Source: Misgurnus anguillicaudatus (lineage: Eukaryota; Chordata; Actinopteri; Cypriniformes; Cobitidae). From it: a stretch of DNA of 64,000 nucleotides. Shown here piece after piece: positions 24,951-39,821 of this stretch. The DNA lies in NCBI RefSeq assembly GCF_027580225.2, contig NC_073348.2, positions 24,672,001-24,736,000 on the forward strand, in the 5' to 3' direction. Made by a program: the position numbers and the translations under genes. Below the pieces are notes generated by a model, which made no database searches, was not told where the DNA came from, and worked only from the letters and a program-made list of their open reading frames with translations. Position 1 is the stretch's first letter. Every line of letters begins with the position of its first letter.

Positions 24951-26275
24951 GTAGCTAAACCACCTATAAATTTGAGTATGTACTGTAGCAAAAAAGTCGG
25001 CAGTACTGGGACATGGACTGTAATATAACACATAAAGGAAGTGAATGTTGTTGTCTAGGCACACATTGTGATAATTAAAATTACAACTGGCATTTTATCT
25101 TTCCTTCATTCATTGTTTCTTTTGTAATGTTTACTATATAATTCTATTGAATTAATTAGGGATCACTTTTTTATCAATTTCCTCAATAAAAGGTCATCCA
25201 GGAATGGATTCTCATTTCAACATATGTGATTTGGGACGTTTTGCATTTTAAAGTTTAATCAACTTGAATTTACAATTCATTTTAACTTTCTTGATTAATG
25301 AGGAGTTGCTATAAATAATACAAATTTAAATTAGCTTAAATTGTTTTAAATACATTTTTATATTTTATAGAAAAAAATAGTCAAGAATTCACTCAGAATT
25401 TTTTTTGTATTTTTTGTAGTGTTGTATTTCTAAATTCAAATACTACTTACACTGTAAAAAATACTTTGTAAAAAATACTTTGCTGCCTTAATTTTTTTGT
25501 TGAATCAACCCAGATTTACAACGAGCCCCTAAGGTGACATTGGAGCAAAAAAAGGCTAAAGTTTAGTTTCATGTGCTCACGCGAAACCTTCATGTGCAAC
25601 ATTTTTTTAAAAGTTTAGTTTCACGCGCACGCGATAGTTTCACGTGCGCAGCCGATAGTTTCAAGAGCGCACCCGATAGTTTCACGTGCGCACGCGATAG
25701 TTTCACGTGAGCACGCAATTGTTGTTGTGATTGTTTTTGTAGCTAAACCACCTATAAATTTGAGTATGTACTGTAGCAAAAAAGTAGGCAGTACTTGGAC
25801 ATGGACTGTACTATAACAAATAAAGGAAGTGGATGTTGTTGTCTAGGCACACATTGTGATAATTAAAATTACAACTGGCATTTGGCATTAATTGTTTTAA
25901 ATAAATGTTTATATTTTATAGCAAAAATGTAGTCAAGAATTCACTCAGAATTTTTTGAATTTTTGTAGTGTTGTATTTCTAAATTCAAATACTACTTACA
26001 CTGTAAAACATACTTTGCTGCCTTAAATTTTTTTTGTTGAATCAACCTAGATTTACACCGAGCCCCTAAGGTGACATTGGAGTAAAAAAAATCTAAAGTT
26101 TAGTTTCATGTGCTCACATGAAACTTTTATGTGCTCACGCGAAACCTTCATGTGCAAATTTTAGTTTCACGCGCACGCGATAGTTTCACGTGCGCACGTG
26201 ATAGTTTCACGTGCACACTCGAAACTAAACGTTATTTAATTTTTGCTCCATGTCACCTTAGGGGCTCAGTACATT
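24951..26275. repeat. Tandem duplication, units about 788 and 535 bp
   Basis: The unit starting GTAGCTAAACCACCTATAAA at 24951 is repeated at 25739 with few differences. The second copy lacks about 250 bases (25100-25345 of the first). Each copy contains a repeat beginning GAGCCCCTAAGGTGACAT whose inverted end (ATGTCACCTTAGGGGCTC) is at 26250-26267. Confidence 0.85.
25612..25722. repeat. CpG-rich short tandem repeat
   Basis: Five copies of a unit of about 20-21 bases, GATAGTTTCACGTGCGCACG, occur in a row. A shorter run is at 26162-26222. The unit contains CACGTG and GCGCAC palindromes and is strikingly CpG-rich in an AT-rich setting. Confidence 0.8.
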
Positions 26276-26447
26276 TACAAGTCATTTCAACTTACTATTA
26301 TTTATCTTGACTAGAGATGAGTTGTTATAACTACAGGTAAGTTGTTATATTTTATAAGTTTTGACAACTCATCTCTGTTGACATGACTTGTAAATCTGAG
26401 TTGTTTTAACAAAAAATTTAAGCCAGCAAAGTTTTTTTTACAGTGTA
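25998..26447. mobile_element. Palindromic MITE with ACACTGTAAAA ends
   Basis: The left end TACACTGTAAAACATACTTT and the right end AAAGTTTTTTTTACAGTGTA are inverted, and the interior ATTTACAAGTCATTTCAACT pairs with its complement near 26385. It contains the GAGCCCCTAAGG insertion at 26059-26267. Confidence 0.7.
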
Positions 26448-26543
26448 GGACGATGTATGCTAACTGGGATGTAGGGATTGAATTTTATTTTTATATTCAA
26501 ATTGAAACGATATTGAGTCACTTTGACAGTATTTTATTATTAA

Positions 26544-29089
26544 AGGGGCCGTGAATTGGTCGATTTTATTGCTTTATGACGTTGATTGATGTCTACTTAT
26601 GCATTTCGCGTTGTTTTTACATTCAAAAACATCAAAAGCAATAAGTAATACGCTATTTTGTAACATGGATTAGTGGCTGTCTTGAGAAATGGTTTGTTTG
26701 AAGGGGCGGGCCGCATTGAAGACCTGAACGTAAACACCCACTGCTATGATTGGACAGCTTCATTCCCCGTCATTACATGTAGGGAAATGTTTTAAAAACA
26801 TTAATGTGATAAAAATAGCAGCCGAACACAAATATGTTTGAGACACAAAAGATTCTGGGTGCTAAAGATGATACACATAAATGACAATACGTATATTAAA
26901 GTAGAAACAAAACTCGACGTGACTAAATTACCGTATAAAACACAGTCAGCGTGCATCCGAAGCTAAACTGCGTCTAATAAATCCATATCAATAACTTTGT
27001 ATATTTCTATTGTGCTTGTGAGGTTGCTTTTACGTTCACGTAATGTTAAATACCACAGTTATATGATAAAAAATAAGCTTTGTTGAGTGTTTGACCTTTC
27101 AAACGCAACTTGCCTAAATTACCGTATACAACACAGTAAACGGTCATCAGAATCTAAACTGCGGTTGATAAATCATTCCTTATAAATAACTTTGTATATT
27201 TCTACCTTTAAATTACAGTCGTTTTGTTTAGTGTTGTACCTTTATTAATCGTTTAATGTTTTTAGTAAATTAAAACAGTCAACAAACGTATTTAGACACG
27301 GATGTTACAACAGGACATCAAGCAATCTTTTTTAACAAAGCAATAGTGAAACGCAGTAACTTAAATAAAGTAAAATGTCTTACTGTGAATTATAAAACGG
27401 CTCGTTCTGGTTCTTCATTCTGATTGGTTGAAACGCGTTCTAAGCCGTGATAAAATACCCCGGTAAACCCACGGTTCAGACCGCATCACAAGTATCACTG
27501 TGCCACTGTTGCTTCATACTGATTTATGAAAATAAACACCAGTCTTTAATCATTTTTTTATTTTTCTACCTTTGCACAATTATGGCGATATCCAGATAAA
27601 TGTCAATAAATAAAACATTTCGTCAATAAAGAGAAAACATTCTCTGAAGTTTTTTTTGTCTTATTGATATTTCCGCTATTATACACAAGATGGCAATCTT
27701 ATCCAACTTAAACACTGAGGCATTCACTCGACACAACAGCGTGTGTTTTGATCAGGCTCTGAATCTGATCTCTTACAAAGTTCTTCACAAAAATGGAATT
27801 ATCTCCGCATTTAGCTGAAAATTTGAGAGGTGATAACTGATAAGACAACAAATGAAGGTAGGATGAAAGTTTTTTGATGTTGTTGGAAAGCGGTTGGACT
27901 GTTCTTTCATTTGATATCTTATGTTTATTTAAAGAAGATAATTTTTCTGTAAGGCATTCAACTAAAACTGGGTGGCAAAAAAGTTAAGCATGCTTCCAAA
28001 AATATTTGATCAACATCACTTCAACAGTTGCACGATATAAATGTTAATGTATAAATTAGATGAATGTTGATTTATAAAATAAACACCACAGTCTTTAATC
28101 AGATATTTTCATTGTGCCTTTGCTGCATCTGTGTTGTTTGTGAACTGCGCTCTGTTGCAGCCACACTTGATTCTGAGGAACTACTTTGTTTGGCGGAAGA
28201 GTAATATTTATACTAATATAATTACAACTTATTTGTGTTTTATTTTATAAAATCCCGCTAACGTTATGAATATGAAGTAACCGTTTTATAAACGCAATAA
28301 ACCCCTCGAAGCGTTGGGTTACCAGTGCATTTTATAACAGCTAAGGGGGTTTAGGCACTCCGCTTCGCGTCGTGCCTAACAACGCCCCTTAGCTGTTATA
28401 AAATGCACTGGTAACCCACTGCTTCTTGGGGTTTATTGCTTTATTATACTGCTGTGTCATTGTTGTCAGATCCAATATAAGTGGTGCTTCTGAGTCTCTC
28501 TGCAAATCCAGCATCGACTTCTTTACAAATGAATCCATGTCCACAACGTTAACAAACGCTCCCCACACGAGCTGGAACTTCTTCAAAAGCAAACTTTATC
28601 CAAGCATATTGCTAATGTTAAGTTCCAAGCCTCCGAATTGAAGTATTTAGCTTCTGTGTTGTTCCCATGGTTGTTCCCACGCGGTTCTTTCAGAACCGAA
28701 AATGCGTTTCCATGGTATCATAACAGATCACCGCGTCAAAATAAAAGTCTCTCAGAAAAAAATGTATTTAAAAAGTCATTTTGGTTAAATTTGTCAATTT
28801 TTAAAGACATGTTTACTTACTGAGACACACGTGTCACGCGAAGCTGTGGGCGGGGCTACAAAAGTAGACTTGTCCTTTTGGTTATGGGGAGGTGTTTCAA
28901 TTCTACTTTGACGTCATAGATTTCCGAATTTTTCACTGGAGTGTTTAGCTGGCTTGGTGCCAAAGACGGTTATATTTCAGTAGCACGGATGTTTTCAGTT
29001 CTGAAACTTGCAGGATGTTCATTTAAGTATGATGACCTCTTATATAACAAATTATCAAGTTAAAATTGAGTTTTTGATTCACCGCTCCT
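26544..29089. mobile_element. TTAA-flanked element, 2,546 bp, non-autonomous
   Basis: The ends AGGGGCCGTGAAT and ATTCACCGCTCCT are inverted over about 14 bases, flanked by TTAA at 26540-26543 and 29090-29093. The interior holds a long hairpin (28287-28446) and a minus-strand frame at 28389-28592 (begins MLLKKFQLVWGAFVNVVD) that may be a transposon-derived remnant. No complete transposase is seen. It may be a compound of two elements. Confidence 0.6.
28287..28446. repeat. Strong inverted repeat (hairpin)
   Basis: Arms GGGTTACCAGTGCATTTTAT...AGCTAAGG and the exact complement flank a loop of about 30 bases (28350-28378). Imperfect pairing extends outward through CAATAAACCCC / GGGGTTTATTG. Confidence 0.85.
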
Positions 29090-29093
29090 TTAA

Positions 29094-30540
29094 AATGATT
29101 ATCAGTACAAGATGCAAAGCAGATTGTACATTTACATTTTATCAGTTATAGTTAATACATAGTTATGATGAAGTATAAAAGCCAACCCTTTACCCGCCTG
29201 CATTTTTGTATTATTACAGTAAATGTCTAGCAACCACAGCTGACAATTTAACCAAAAAACGCCTGAACAGCTAGAAACAGGTGACACAGTCTTGCTGCAT
29301 GTTGCCACATATTTCATCCCAAACCCCGGCCCTCACGTGTCAATGAGACGTTTGGCTCACATCAAGCAAGGCTGAAAAACTTTCTGTCAGCATGTTGCGG
29401 AGCGAGAAAAGGGAGTTTGACCTCAGCCAGCTGTGTCCAAAAAGCTGATGTGAGCCATATGACCACCGGCAGCAGAAATAGCAGAGCCGAACTGCTTTCA
29501 TAACAGCATCATAACTACCAAACATATGGCGCGTCTGTCAAACATTTACAAAGAGCTTGTTCTGTGTTTTCATGTTCTATCATGCAAATCTGAATCACAT
29601 ATTTTCAGCCATTTGTTGTGACAGCCCTGCTTGTTTGTTTTTATGGTGGCTAAGTGCGTTTAGTGAAATTTTAATTAGAGTAGTAAATTATGCTATTCAT
29701 AAAGTATCAAATTATGAAAATATGTATAATTAAAAATGAATCGTATGTTTAAATAATAAGCCGTGCAAATAAAAATCAACAATAAATCTATTGCAATAAA
29801 TCCAAACAATAACTAATCCCCCATGAGGCTGTTATAAAATACATAATGGCGATAAATAAAAGCATTATGTAACATCCATTGTGATACATCCAGTGGTATA
29901 TAGGCCTAACAATAATTGTGGGATCTGGTGTCTCCTATAATTGATGGATGACATTACACAAGCTCTTAAGTGAAAAATAATGATTATATGTTTCCTGTTG
30001 ACTGCGGTAACTGCTGATTTAAGGCTGGGCCATAAAAATGAAGCATCCTAATGCCCTCTCAATAAGCCTTCGAAGAAATCTCAAAGGCTGCTCCAGCTGT
30101 ATTGTTTTAAATTAGTCTAACGTTTAAGTAAAGTTTACAGCCCTAACCTGAATGTGTTCGGATTGCTATACTTGTATTAATGTAGCATGAAATTCAAAGC
30201 AAGGGATTTCAGGACACACTAAACAAAGAGTCGTAGCATCCCCTAGTGATGGATATGCAGTATGTAATGGCAGCGGATAAAAATACAAAAGCTTGGGATT
30301 CTTGTGTTACACATACAGTATGTGTTTGCCAAACCATGTAAAAATGCTCAAACAGAGGACCACATTAAGGACTTAAATTGAATATACAGCAAACAACCTT
30401 GGATGCACAAGACGAATGATAGTTTCATTCACACTCTACAAAGCAAATAGCCTTACATAAGATTAACTTGCGCTGTCTGTTAATTAAAATTACGAACCTT
30501 CAGTGCATTATGTGAATGTTTTAGCATATATCTGATTCAC
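29094..30540. other. Intergenic, nothing recognised
   Basis: No convincing exon, RNA gene or repeat was found in this AT-rich stretch. Confidence 0.5.
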
Positions 30541-30551
30541 ATGGCATCTAA

Positions 30552-33126
<2,575 letters not shown>

Positions 33127-33188
<62 letters not shown>
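33127..33188. repeat. (TC)n microsatellite before a CAG
   Basis: A run of 31 TC units is followed at once by CAG (33189-33191), a good splice-acceptor context ahead of the possible exon at 33217. Confidence 0.97.
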
Positions 33189-33190
<2 letters not shown>

Positions 33191-33216
33191 GCTGTGATTT
33201 TCCTTTATGCCTGCAG

Positions 33217-33348
33217 TGGTATGGAAAGTGATGTCACTAATTCTGCTGCATCTGCAGCCAGTAGAAATGTGCCAATGTTACCAGTTTGTCAGGAGATTCT
33301 GTCTGATAAAGCTAAACAGCTGGGAGAGCCAATCATCATGGAGAGGAG
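33217..33348 (+). CDS. Possible coding exon of an unidentified gene
   Basis: A 132-nt segment lies between an acceptor ATGCCTGCAG (ending 33216) and a donor GAGAGGAG|GTGGGT (33349). Its open frame reads GMESDVTNSAASAASRNVPM, then LPVCQEILSDKAKQLGEP and IIMERR, in phase 2 at both ends. A second possible acceptor is the CAG at 33189-33191 directly after a (TC)n run. It does not match any kdm6b region I know. It could be an exon of another gene, an untranslated exon with an accidental frame, or chance. Confidence 0.3.
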
Positions 33349-35560
33349 GTGGGTCTTTAAACTCTCTCTTGACCAATAATCAAATTTTCATCGGGGTGAA
33401 AGATGATGATCCTGAGGATCATGTTTCATATGTGTAGCATCTTTATGCAAGGGTGCATGTAAGAAGAAAATGAGGTGTTGTTTTGTATTGACGACATTTT
33501 TATAATTATAATATAAACAATTATTCATGCCTTCATTTGATTATTTTTACATGATACTATCTCCACTGAATGTTACTGAAACATACAACAAAAGAGCTTG
33601 CATAATGACTAAAAGAGAGAGAAGTGAAGTATATTTAGAGGTGGTTGCAACGGCAAGCATCACTGTTATATTCATATTTAAAAGTAGGCATTTGAAGTTC
33701 AATGTGTGTTGCATCCTGAATGACACAATCTCGACTCATGTGGTGTCTCGAGTTTCTAAGCAGTTGCACATGCAAATTTCACCTTGCATGTGATAAAACA
33801 AACAAAAAAGTACCACAGAAGTAGAGATCGGAGCCAAATGTCAAAAACAAGATTGACTTGAGGCAAGTATGACAACACCCTAGAAACACCCTAGCAACTG
33901 CATAGCAATTGGTTCAGAACCCTTTTGCAACTGCAAAGCAAATCCATGGCAATCGCATGCCAGACAGCATAGCTGCAGTTTGCTCAGACAGTTAATGTTT
34001 TCTTCAAAAAAGGCACAGATTTGAAACAGCATACTGTCGTTCCAAACTACATGCATCTTTTATAGACCTGTGGCACCAATGAAATTACAATCAGCTATTT
34101 GACGCATCACAGCACAGTGTGAGCCTCTCTTTGTATGTGCTTACAACACCACACACCCAGAGAGAGAAAAAACAGATTTGATTTATGACATCTTCTGGTT
34201 ATTGTCTTTGCATGGAGCCGGCGAAGTGCTTCGTGAATGTCAGAATTCCATGTTTTACTGACTCGAGTGTGTAGTTCTGTTACCATGGTAAGCATTCAAT
34301 CCAGCTCAGCCAGACGGTGCCTCTGATTGGCTGATATGCCGTCATTATGGTATCATGTAGCCGGCTCAGTTGCCCAATGAAGACTGAGCAGCACTGGAGT
34401 TGTTGCTATGGGCAGACAGACAGGAATCGTTCTCAATTCCTATGGTCTGCGTGTTTCTATGAGGCACTTTGTCCGTCAAAACACTAGTATTTGCTCGTAC
34501 CCCGCATGCACTCTTCTCAGTTTTGTCTTTTTTTGAAAGAGAAATGTGGAAGGGCAGATGGGATACGTGGGTGCTATGCACAGAAAGTCACGTAGGCAAG
34601 ACCCCCTCCTCTTCTCACCCATTGCCTTACTGCCTCAATCTCAGTTGAAGGCTGCTAGTCAGCTGTGACCAAATAGTGGCCACAATGCACAAGATTTCGA
34701 GTTCCCCTCACATTGTTATTATTGATAAATCGTCCACCGTCTCATTTTCATTTCTATCTTCTGCTTTTCTATGCCATCCTATCCTCTCTTCTCCATTCTT
34801 CTTCTTCTTTCCTCTGCAGCTTATGCTAGCATCCATTTTCTTTTTCACAATATTTTATTATACACTTCACGTAACCCGTCCCACACCATTTGTGCTATGG
34901 ATGTTAATGGCAACTCAGCATGTGTGGCTTGTTAAAGAAACCGTAATATGGCTTTTTTATGATTTTCATCTGGTGTGTGAAAAATAATGGAATGGAAAAT
35001 CCCATTGAAGAAATGACCAGAATATAATAAAATGGTGAGTGGGCTAATTTGATGTTGGCTAGTAAGCATCCACCCTGAACACCATAGCAACAACATAGCA
35101 ATGCCCTGGCAGCCATCCAGAATAGTTGGCAAGTCTGCAACATTTAGCATGTTGGCAAGTTATGCACGGGTGAACACGACTCACATTTTCCTAAAAATGT
35201 AGTAAGGTAGTTTTCTTCCACTAGTCTGGTAGAATGTTTTGATGCAATATCGTGTAATAGCGGTTAGTCATGTATTGTTATAAAATTGTTATCATTTATG
35301 GTTAAACAAGGATTGTTTGTGAGGTATCAGTGCATGCTTTTACTGCACAATAAACCCTGTAGCAGCAACCACATTCTTTGCTACTTAAAGAGATACACCA
35401 GCTGTATTTTTCGGAAATTAAAATAGTTCATATTTTTAAATTAAACAAGTTCAGTTGAAAAATACATATTTGTAAAGCTCGAAAATATACCCGGTTTTTC
35501 CAGAAAATAGTCTTTTGCCACCCTACAGTGAGGTTTAAAAATAGCACCTAGTGTGTTGGC
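33349..35560. other. Intergenic with CATAGCAAC-type repeat pieces
   Basis: Fragments of a repeat based on ACCCTAGCAACTGCATAGCA lie at 33868-33975 and 35065-35165; a third is at 50630-50800. No gene is supported. Confidence 0.5.
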
Positions 35561-35679
35561 CCTATTCCAACACACACATACACAGCAGCCCCAACTCACT
35601 CTCTCCCACTTTATTTGACACGTTTCCCGCCTCCACGGCTCGTATTCGCTGGTATAGTTTGACTGACGCGGGCTTCTGT

Positions 35680-35920
35680 TTTCTGATTGGCTGAGGGGGT
35701 TGATTGACAGTCATGCAGAGCGCAGAAGCATTGAGCAGTGGCCCGGCCCCCCGGCTCTGCACGTGGATGAGGCTGCTGCGAACATTTGAGCATCAGAGAG
35801 AGACGAGGAGAGGAAAGGGGAAAGAGGGAGGAGAGAAGTTGGGAACAGAGGCGACAGGATTGATTTGGGAAGGAACGGAACGTTGAAGAAAAAAAGAAAA
35901 GAGGTGAAAGAAATTAGGAG
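35680..35920 (+). promoter_or_regulatory. Candidate distal kdm6b promoter and first exon
   Basis: This segment is less AT-rich than its surroundings. It has an inverted CCAAT box (TGATTGGCTG near 35682) and a palindromic E-box CACGTG at 35760-35765. A purine-rich stretch (35790-35920) typical of a 5'UTR ends in a strong donor, TTAGGAG|GTAAGA at 35921. KDM6B genes commonly have distant untranslated first exons, and the strand matches, but linkage to kdm6b is inference. It could belong to another transcript. Confidence 0.35.
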
Positions 35921-36103
35921 GTAAGAAAGGAATTATCATTTTTCAAAACGAGTACGTGCATGTTCGGTATGAGAGTATGTGCTTGATTGTGTGTGTGTGT
36001 GTGTAAATTGGTATTGCATGTTTCTGTGTGTAAATGTGAATGTGTACGCGTGTATTACGTGCACATGGATCGGCGCTAAAGCAGTCATTCATTATTGTGA
36101 CAA

Positions 36104-36118
36104 CAGTGTTTGTGTGTG

Positions 36119-36194
<76 letters not shown>
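36104..36194. repeat. (TG)n microsatellite
   Basis: A TG run with a CAG interruption near 36122-36125. A shorter run lies at 35988-36003. Confidence 0.95.
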
Positions 36195-36197
<3 letters not shown>

Positions 36198-37830
36198 GTG
36201 CGTGTGGGATTGCATTACAGATGCATCACCTCACACCATGGCCGGCATTTGTAGTAAAGGGTTTTGGCTACACTGGCTTTCTTGTTTAATGCAATTAAAT
36301 AAATGCCAGGATTACAAACCCCATGCCCTGCTAGGTTTTGGCTTGTGACAGTACTGTCACAGATGGGGTTTCCTACAAATCACAGCTAATTTGTATTGAA
36401 TGGTTTTTAACAGGCATCTTATATCTTGCACAGGAATCATCATATTTACTGCAAATGTTGATATGAAAATGTGCATTGTTTGCTCAGGCCTCCAGGGGGC
36501 TTAATGGTTCACGTGCCATTGCCACATAGTGACCTACATTCATCCGAGCTTTACCACAGGCAGACACCGTGATCTGCTAAAATATCCCTCCAAAAATAGA
36601 CTCTTAACCCGAGTGATTTGGCAGAGCGCTAATGAATGAAACCTAATGTCAGTTAAATGAGATCCGCTACTTGTAACCCAGTCGACTGAGTCATTTTTGT
36701 TGTTTTGTACAATTATTCATTTGTGAAGGTGTTAGATTATCTGTGTCATTATTTGCTGACAAATTTGTGTGAAAGGTTATTACTACAGCATGCCAAACTT
36801 TTGCATATTGTGCCTTTTACAGTAAGTTTATTATTTTTTATGTACTAGTGCTAAATCCAGGCCTGAATACAAATGACTTTTATCCATATACTTAACATGC
36901 AATCCATTTTGTTATTTTTGTTTTAAACATTACTTGTAGAGTATACACCTTTTGCTTAATAACTCAGCGGTAAATTGAAACATTATGTTTGGTCCTGGTT
37001 TGGATCACACTGGTCCAGCTGTGTGGGACGATGTTGTGGTGATTTTTATGGTGTGGGAGTGAAGGAAACTTGGTTTAGGAAACATCTTAGAGTTTTGCCA
37101 ACCCAAGCACTTCACAACCTCATATGGAAATCTGCGGTTCTGAGAAAACTGTCATTACTGGACCACCATCGTTTCTGAGCTTTAATGCTAACTGTGTATT
37201 AGCATTGTTTGCGAAGCTTGCTAGTACATAACTAATTCATCCTAAAGCTGCAAAGTGACTGTGTGCAACTCTCAAGATTAGATTCTCTCATCAGTCCAGA
37301 CCTCTTAATCTCAAACCTCTGATTTTACTACAGAATTGTATATAAGTAGTCCGTTTAGTGGCTGAGTTTTGTTTAAATATATTTATCCAGGTTGTCATTA
37401 AATGTCAGGACAAAGTTATTCATTATAGCTTAATTTTAAAGTGCTGTAAAAGGCGCAGCTGTTGACGTGTTGACGTAATTTCCACTTTTTTATTTTACTG
37501 TGCCATACTGAGCATTAGCAAACAATTGGCAGGGACTGCCGCAAAGAACAGGCGAGTCTCCTCCCCCAGAGCATGTCATTCTTTAACGGTTGACGATTGG
37601 CTCGTTTTAATGAAAGGCTTTGCTAGAGCGGCCATATTGAAGGTTCAAACCAATAGTAGGGACACATCTTGGGTAAATGTCTTTGGTAAAACATATTGAA
37701 TGGCTCCTTCCCGTTACAGCGAATATGGAAGGGACACTTCGTCAATATAAGTTCTTTAGCTTCGTCCATCTTTGCTTTTCAGTAGGGAGAAAGATCATGC
37801 CGTGACATCCCTGTTTTTTACTGGTCACAT
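36195..37830. other. Intergenic or distal intron, nothing recognised
   Basis: No exon or repeat was recognised. If the 35.7-kb exon belongs to kdm6b, this is intronic. Confidence 0.45.
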
Positions 37831-38640
37831 ATTCAATTCATTTCAATTCAATTTTATTTATATAGCGCTTTTCATAATTGGTAATTTTTTTTTTTTTTTT
37901 TATTTAGAAAAGGGACAGTGTACATTAATTAACATTTGTATATGTAAATGTACCCAAATTAGCCCTAGGGCTAGTTTTCATTGGTAGTCCCTTTGCCAGA
38001 TGTTATTAGGCTCCAAGCTAAAACAAAAATGGTTAAACATTACAACAATACTTCAATACATTACAGCAATCAACAGTTAAAATTCATGAACACCTCTATT
38101 AAACACAATTAAATACAACAAGTCTATACTAAATTTAATATTATAAGTCAGTGGTTCTCAAACTTTTTCAGCGTGCGGCCCCCCTTGTGTACGGTGCATT
38201 CCTTCACGGCCCCTCAAAGAAAATTTATGCCGAAAAACAGTTCTCAAACTTAACATTTCAATTGAACAAAACATTAAATTATACAAAGTAGTGCTGTTGG
38301 TTATTAGCCTTATTTTTTGTTGTTGTTTAATTACACAAAATTCATGAGAAATTAATGTATTTTATAAAATGTCATAAAACTGGGGCCCCCCTGGCAACAT
38401 CTCCCTGCCCCCCTGGGGGCCCCGGACCCCAGTTTGAGAACCACTGTTATAAGTAATCCTAATAAAAAATAATAATAAACGTAGCAACATTAATGTTCAC
38501 ATTGTTGGTTATGAAGAAGCTATTTCTTAAGATTAAACTTAAAAGAGATAAATGATGAGCACTCTCTAATTGAGTGAGGTACAGCATTCCACTGATGTGA
38601 AGCTCTGAATGAAAAAACAGTTTGACCAAGTTTAAAGCAG
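37831..38640 (-). repeat. Antisense dispersed retroposon-like sequence
   Basis: It starts with an AATTCAATTTTATTTATATAG motif common in fish retroposon-like repeats, then a long T run (37886-37903) as expected for a reversed poly(A). GGGACAGTGTACATTAATTA and GTGAGGTACAGCATTCCACT follow. It is interrupted by the hAT MITE at 38149-38446. No reverse transcriptase is visible, so the class is inference. Confidence 0.5.
38149..38446. mobile_element. CAGTGGTTCTCAAAC-type hAT MITE, copy 2, 8-bp TSD
   Basis: The ends CAGTGGTTCTCAAAC and GTTTGAGAACCACTG are perfect inverted repeats, flanked by a perfect TTATAAGT duplication (38141-38148 and 38447-38454). This is the best-preserved of four copies in the window. 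Confidence 0.95.
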
Positions 38641-38831
38641 CTTTACATTAATAGAAGCAGCGGAAAACACAGAAAAATCCAAAATACAGCGGCTATGAAT
38701 AAACTTTACAAGCGAGCGTATTAATAATCTAACGTATAGTAGAGGCTGCTAAGTTAGCCCAATGTCGGCTGACTCCCCGGGTTTTTTAACCCTAGGAGGG
38801 AAAAAAAACCTTGGGAGATATAGATATCGAC

Positions 38832-38838
<7 letters not shown>

Positions 38839-38886
<48 letters not shown>

Positions 38887-39460
38887 CAAAGCATTCACAT
38901 AATTTGTCTAGTAAATGTACTTATCTCGCAATAGTTACCCTGTACGGAACAAAGCATTTACATAACTCGTCTGGGTAATATACTAATGCCGCAATAGCTA
39001 GCCTGTCTGAAACCGAGCAGATATTAAATCACAACACTGTGTGACACTTGCATATATATATATTTATATGGAATGTATACTGTATGTAAATGGATAAGGA
39101 GATTAACCGGGTTCCGTTGGTGGTCATTGGTCAGGCATCGGCTAGGCATCACGTTGAAGGACGGCCAGTAGATCAGTGGTGTGTTGACCTCCACGGCAGC
39201 CGGAACTGGGTCTGTTTGTCTCAATGTCCTCGGGTTTTAGGACGAGACAGGGAGAGAAACAAAATCCTATTAGCGTAGGGGCCATTCGCATGTAATAAAA
39301 GTGTCACACAGTGTATCTGCTCGGTTTCAGACAGGCTAGCTATTGCGGCATTAGTATATTACCCAGATGAGTTATGTGAATGCTTTGTTCCATACAGGCT
39401 AACTATTGTGAGATAAGTACATTTACTAGACAAATTATGTGATTGCTTTGTTAAAGAGAA
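38839..39460. repeat. Fold-back structure, arms about 165 bp, beside a (TA)n run
   Basis: The arms 38885-39052 and 39293-39460 are inverted copies. Each contains two diverged direct copies of a unit of about 62 bases starting ACAAAGCATT. The spacer (39053-39292) is unrelated and holds a 62-codon plus frame starting MDKEINRVPL. The (TA)n run is at 38839-38884. Confidence 0.85.
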
Positions 39461-39821
39461 AAGTCTAATGTATAGATTTAAAGTGATATTTAAAGTTTAG
39501 ATAATTCCACGTGATACGAATTTACAGGTACTGCACCGAAGTACACACCGAAATATCTTCGCACAAGCTTGCGTTTTCGGTCCGATGCATTCGCATGCGT
39601 ATGAATGAAAGTCAGTGAAACGAAATGTGTAGTGTGACCGCCCTTATAGTTTACCTCAAAACCTAATATGTGATCAAAAGCTGAAGTGCAGAATAATGCA
39701 AGGAAAATCACTGACATGTATTTGCAAAAGTGAGAGACTGTAGGTTTTAAATGCTTATGTCTTCTAAATCTGATAATTATTGTCAGTGTTTTGAAGCACA
39801 CTGGTTTTTAGATATTCTTAA

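Noticed and set aside
28389..28592. A host gene exon, from the frame starting MLLKKFQLVW.
   Set aside because: It sits inside the TTAA-flanked element and overlaps its hairpin, so a transposon remnant is more likely.
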